Part shown: in pieces, positions 63,782 through 64,000 of the stretch | How positions within the stretch are numbered: position 1 is the stretch's first letter | Layout: each line of letters opens with the position of its first letter | DNA from: Salinimicrobium sediminilitoris | Lineage (GTDB): Bacteria; Bacteroidota; Bacteroidia; Flavobacteriales; Flavobacteriaceae | Length of the DNA: 64,000 nt | Direction of reading: 5' to 3' | NCBI RefSeq assembly: GCF_020866905.1 | Contig: NZ_JAIVCC010000009.1 | Location: forward strand, 204,357-268,356 | Translations under genes and position numbers: made by a program | The notes under the pieces: generated by a model | What the model was told of the DNA's origin: nothing | The model's input: the letters and a program-made list of their open reading frames with translations, nothing else | Database searches by the model: none

Positions 63782-63869
63782 TACTGTAGACGTGATATTT
63801 TAGACGTTAGACGTGAAACTTTAGACTTGACTTGTCGAATTGTATAATTTATATTGAATTTTTTTAAAC
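63782..63869. other. Short spacer with imperfect TAGACGT repeats
   Basis: Contains several copies of a TTAGACGT/TTAGACTT unit, probably low-complexity repeat sequence, next to the insertion sequence end. Confidence 0.5.
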
Positions 63870-64000
63870 TGTCGGGTACTGAAATAAGTTGACCATTTTC
63901 CGGAGTTTTAAACAACTCAGTACTATGGCAAAACTACAAGATTTTTCTAAAGAGAGTTCTCAACGGGTAAATCGTTATTTTAGTGAGAGCTTTAAGCGTA
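63870..64000 (+). mobile_element. IS3-family insertion sequence, left end (truncated by window)
   Basis: From about 63870 the sequence (TGTCGGGTACTGAAATAAG TTGACC) resembles the terminal repeat of Bacteroidota IS3 elements. An ATG at 63925 opens MAKLQDFSKESSQRVNRYFS and then ESFKR, the usual start of the OrfA helix-turn-helix transposase subunit. The element continues past the window. The exact end and any target duplication cannot be seen. Confidence 0.7.
63925..64000 (+). CDS. IS3-family transposase OrfA (5' fragment)
   Basis: The first 25 codons of an OrfA-type protein, running off the window. RYFSESFKR matches the RYFSEEFKR box at the start of the DNA-binding domain in IS3-family OrfA. 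In an intact element OrfA and OrfB are joined by a programmed frameshift. Confidence 0.7.
   Translation, partial: MAKLQDFSKESSQRVNRYFSESFKR

Noticed and set aside
1..64000. CRISPR arrays or cas genes
   Set aside because: I saw no regularly spaced repeats with unique spacers and no Cas-like proteins. The only regular repeat cluster is the short iteron array at 43.6-43.8 kb.

Overview
The window looks like chromosome from a marine or soil member of the Flavobacteriaceae (Bacteroidota), close to Gramella/Christiangramia or Salegentibacter in style. The signs are low-to-moderate GC, TAnnTTTG-type -7 promoter elements, and typical Bacteroidota families: DUF2490, BatA, QEGLA/DUF1704, PepSY-like lipoproteins, SdiA-regulated lipoprotein, and a Flavobacteriia-type mobilisation module. 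No close species assignment is claimed.

Left chromosomal flank (1-13,600). A truncated recQ is followed by corA, a hemerythrin-domain gene, and a four-gene operon: LLM flavin oxidoreductase, trehalose-synthase-like GH13, alpha-glucosidase-like GH13, and a homologue of the Anabaena sensory rhodopsin transducer. A second, oppositely oriented operon (13,255 to 8,304) encodes a QEGLA/DUF1704 metallopeptidase-like protein, two paralogous GshB/RimK-like ATP-grasp ligases and an AstE/AspA-type (M14-related) deacylase. I know of no defined pathway for this combination. Ligases plus two unrelated zinc hydrolases resemble the parts list of a C-terminal amino-acid ligation/removal system, and this is the best candidate here for an undescribed system.

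Integrated element (13,633-47,258). The 3' end of an intact tRNA-Arg(TCT) is repeated exactly (46 bp) 33,580 bp downstream, next to a tyrosine recombinase. Tandem 11-bp arm-type repeats lie just inside both ends. The right third is a mobilisation and replication module: a DUF6730-like protein, relaxase, MobC, toprim primase, an iteron cluster, a DUF5906-type helicase and the integrase. No conjugation genes are present, so it is best described as an integrative mobilizable element. Its cargo is envelope, redox and stress genes: TVP38, SdiA-regulated and PepSY-like lipoproteins, PAP2, ClC channel, Dps, deaminase, pntAA-pntAB-pntB transhydrogenase, EamA and MFS transporters, a soluble histidine kinase with an NtrC-type regulator, a 55-residue Cys protein, glutamate dehydrogenase and a Rnk/GreA-like protein. 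The left half is decaying: a type ISP restriction-modification remnant, a two-component system with both genes broken, DUF488, a UspA fragment, moaC-mogA and a FUSC gene all carry stops, frameshifts or deletions.

Right chromosomal flank (47,259-64,000). A second, shorter copy of the tRNA end plus its terminator lies 168 bp beyond the first. Then come a stress cluster (UspA, DsbA-like, Mn catalase), HAD phosphatase, S10 peptidase, PAP2, SRPBCC, a conserved Bacteroidota protein of unknown function, MBL hydrolase, esterase, DUF4870, a dihydroorotase-like protein lacking metal ligands, BatA, a GAF histidine kinase, a TIGR02757 protein, and the start of an IS3-family insertion sequence at the window edge.
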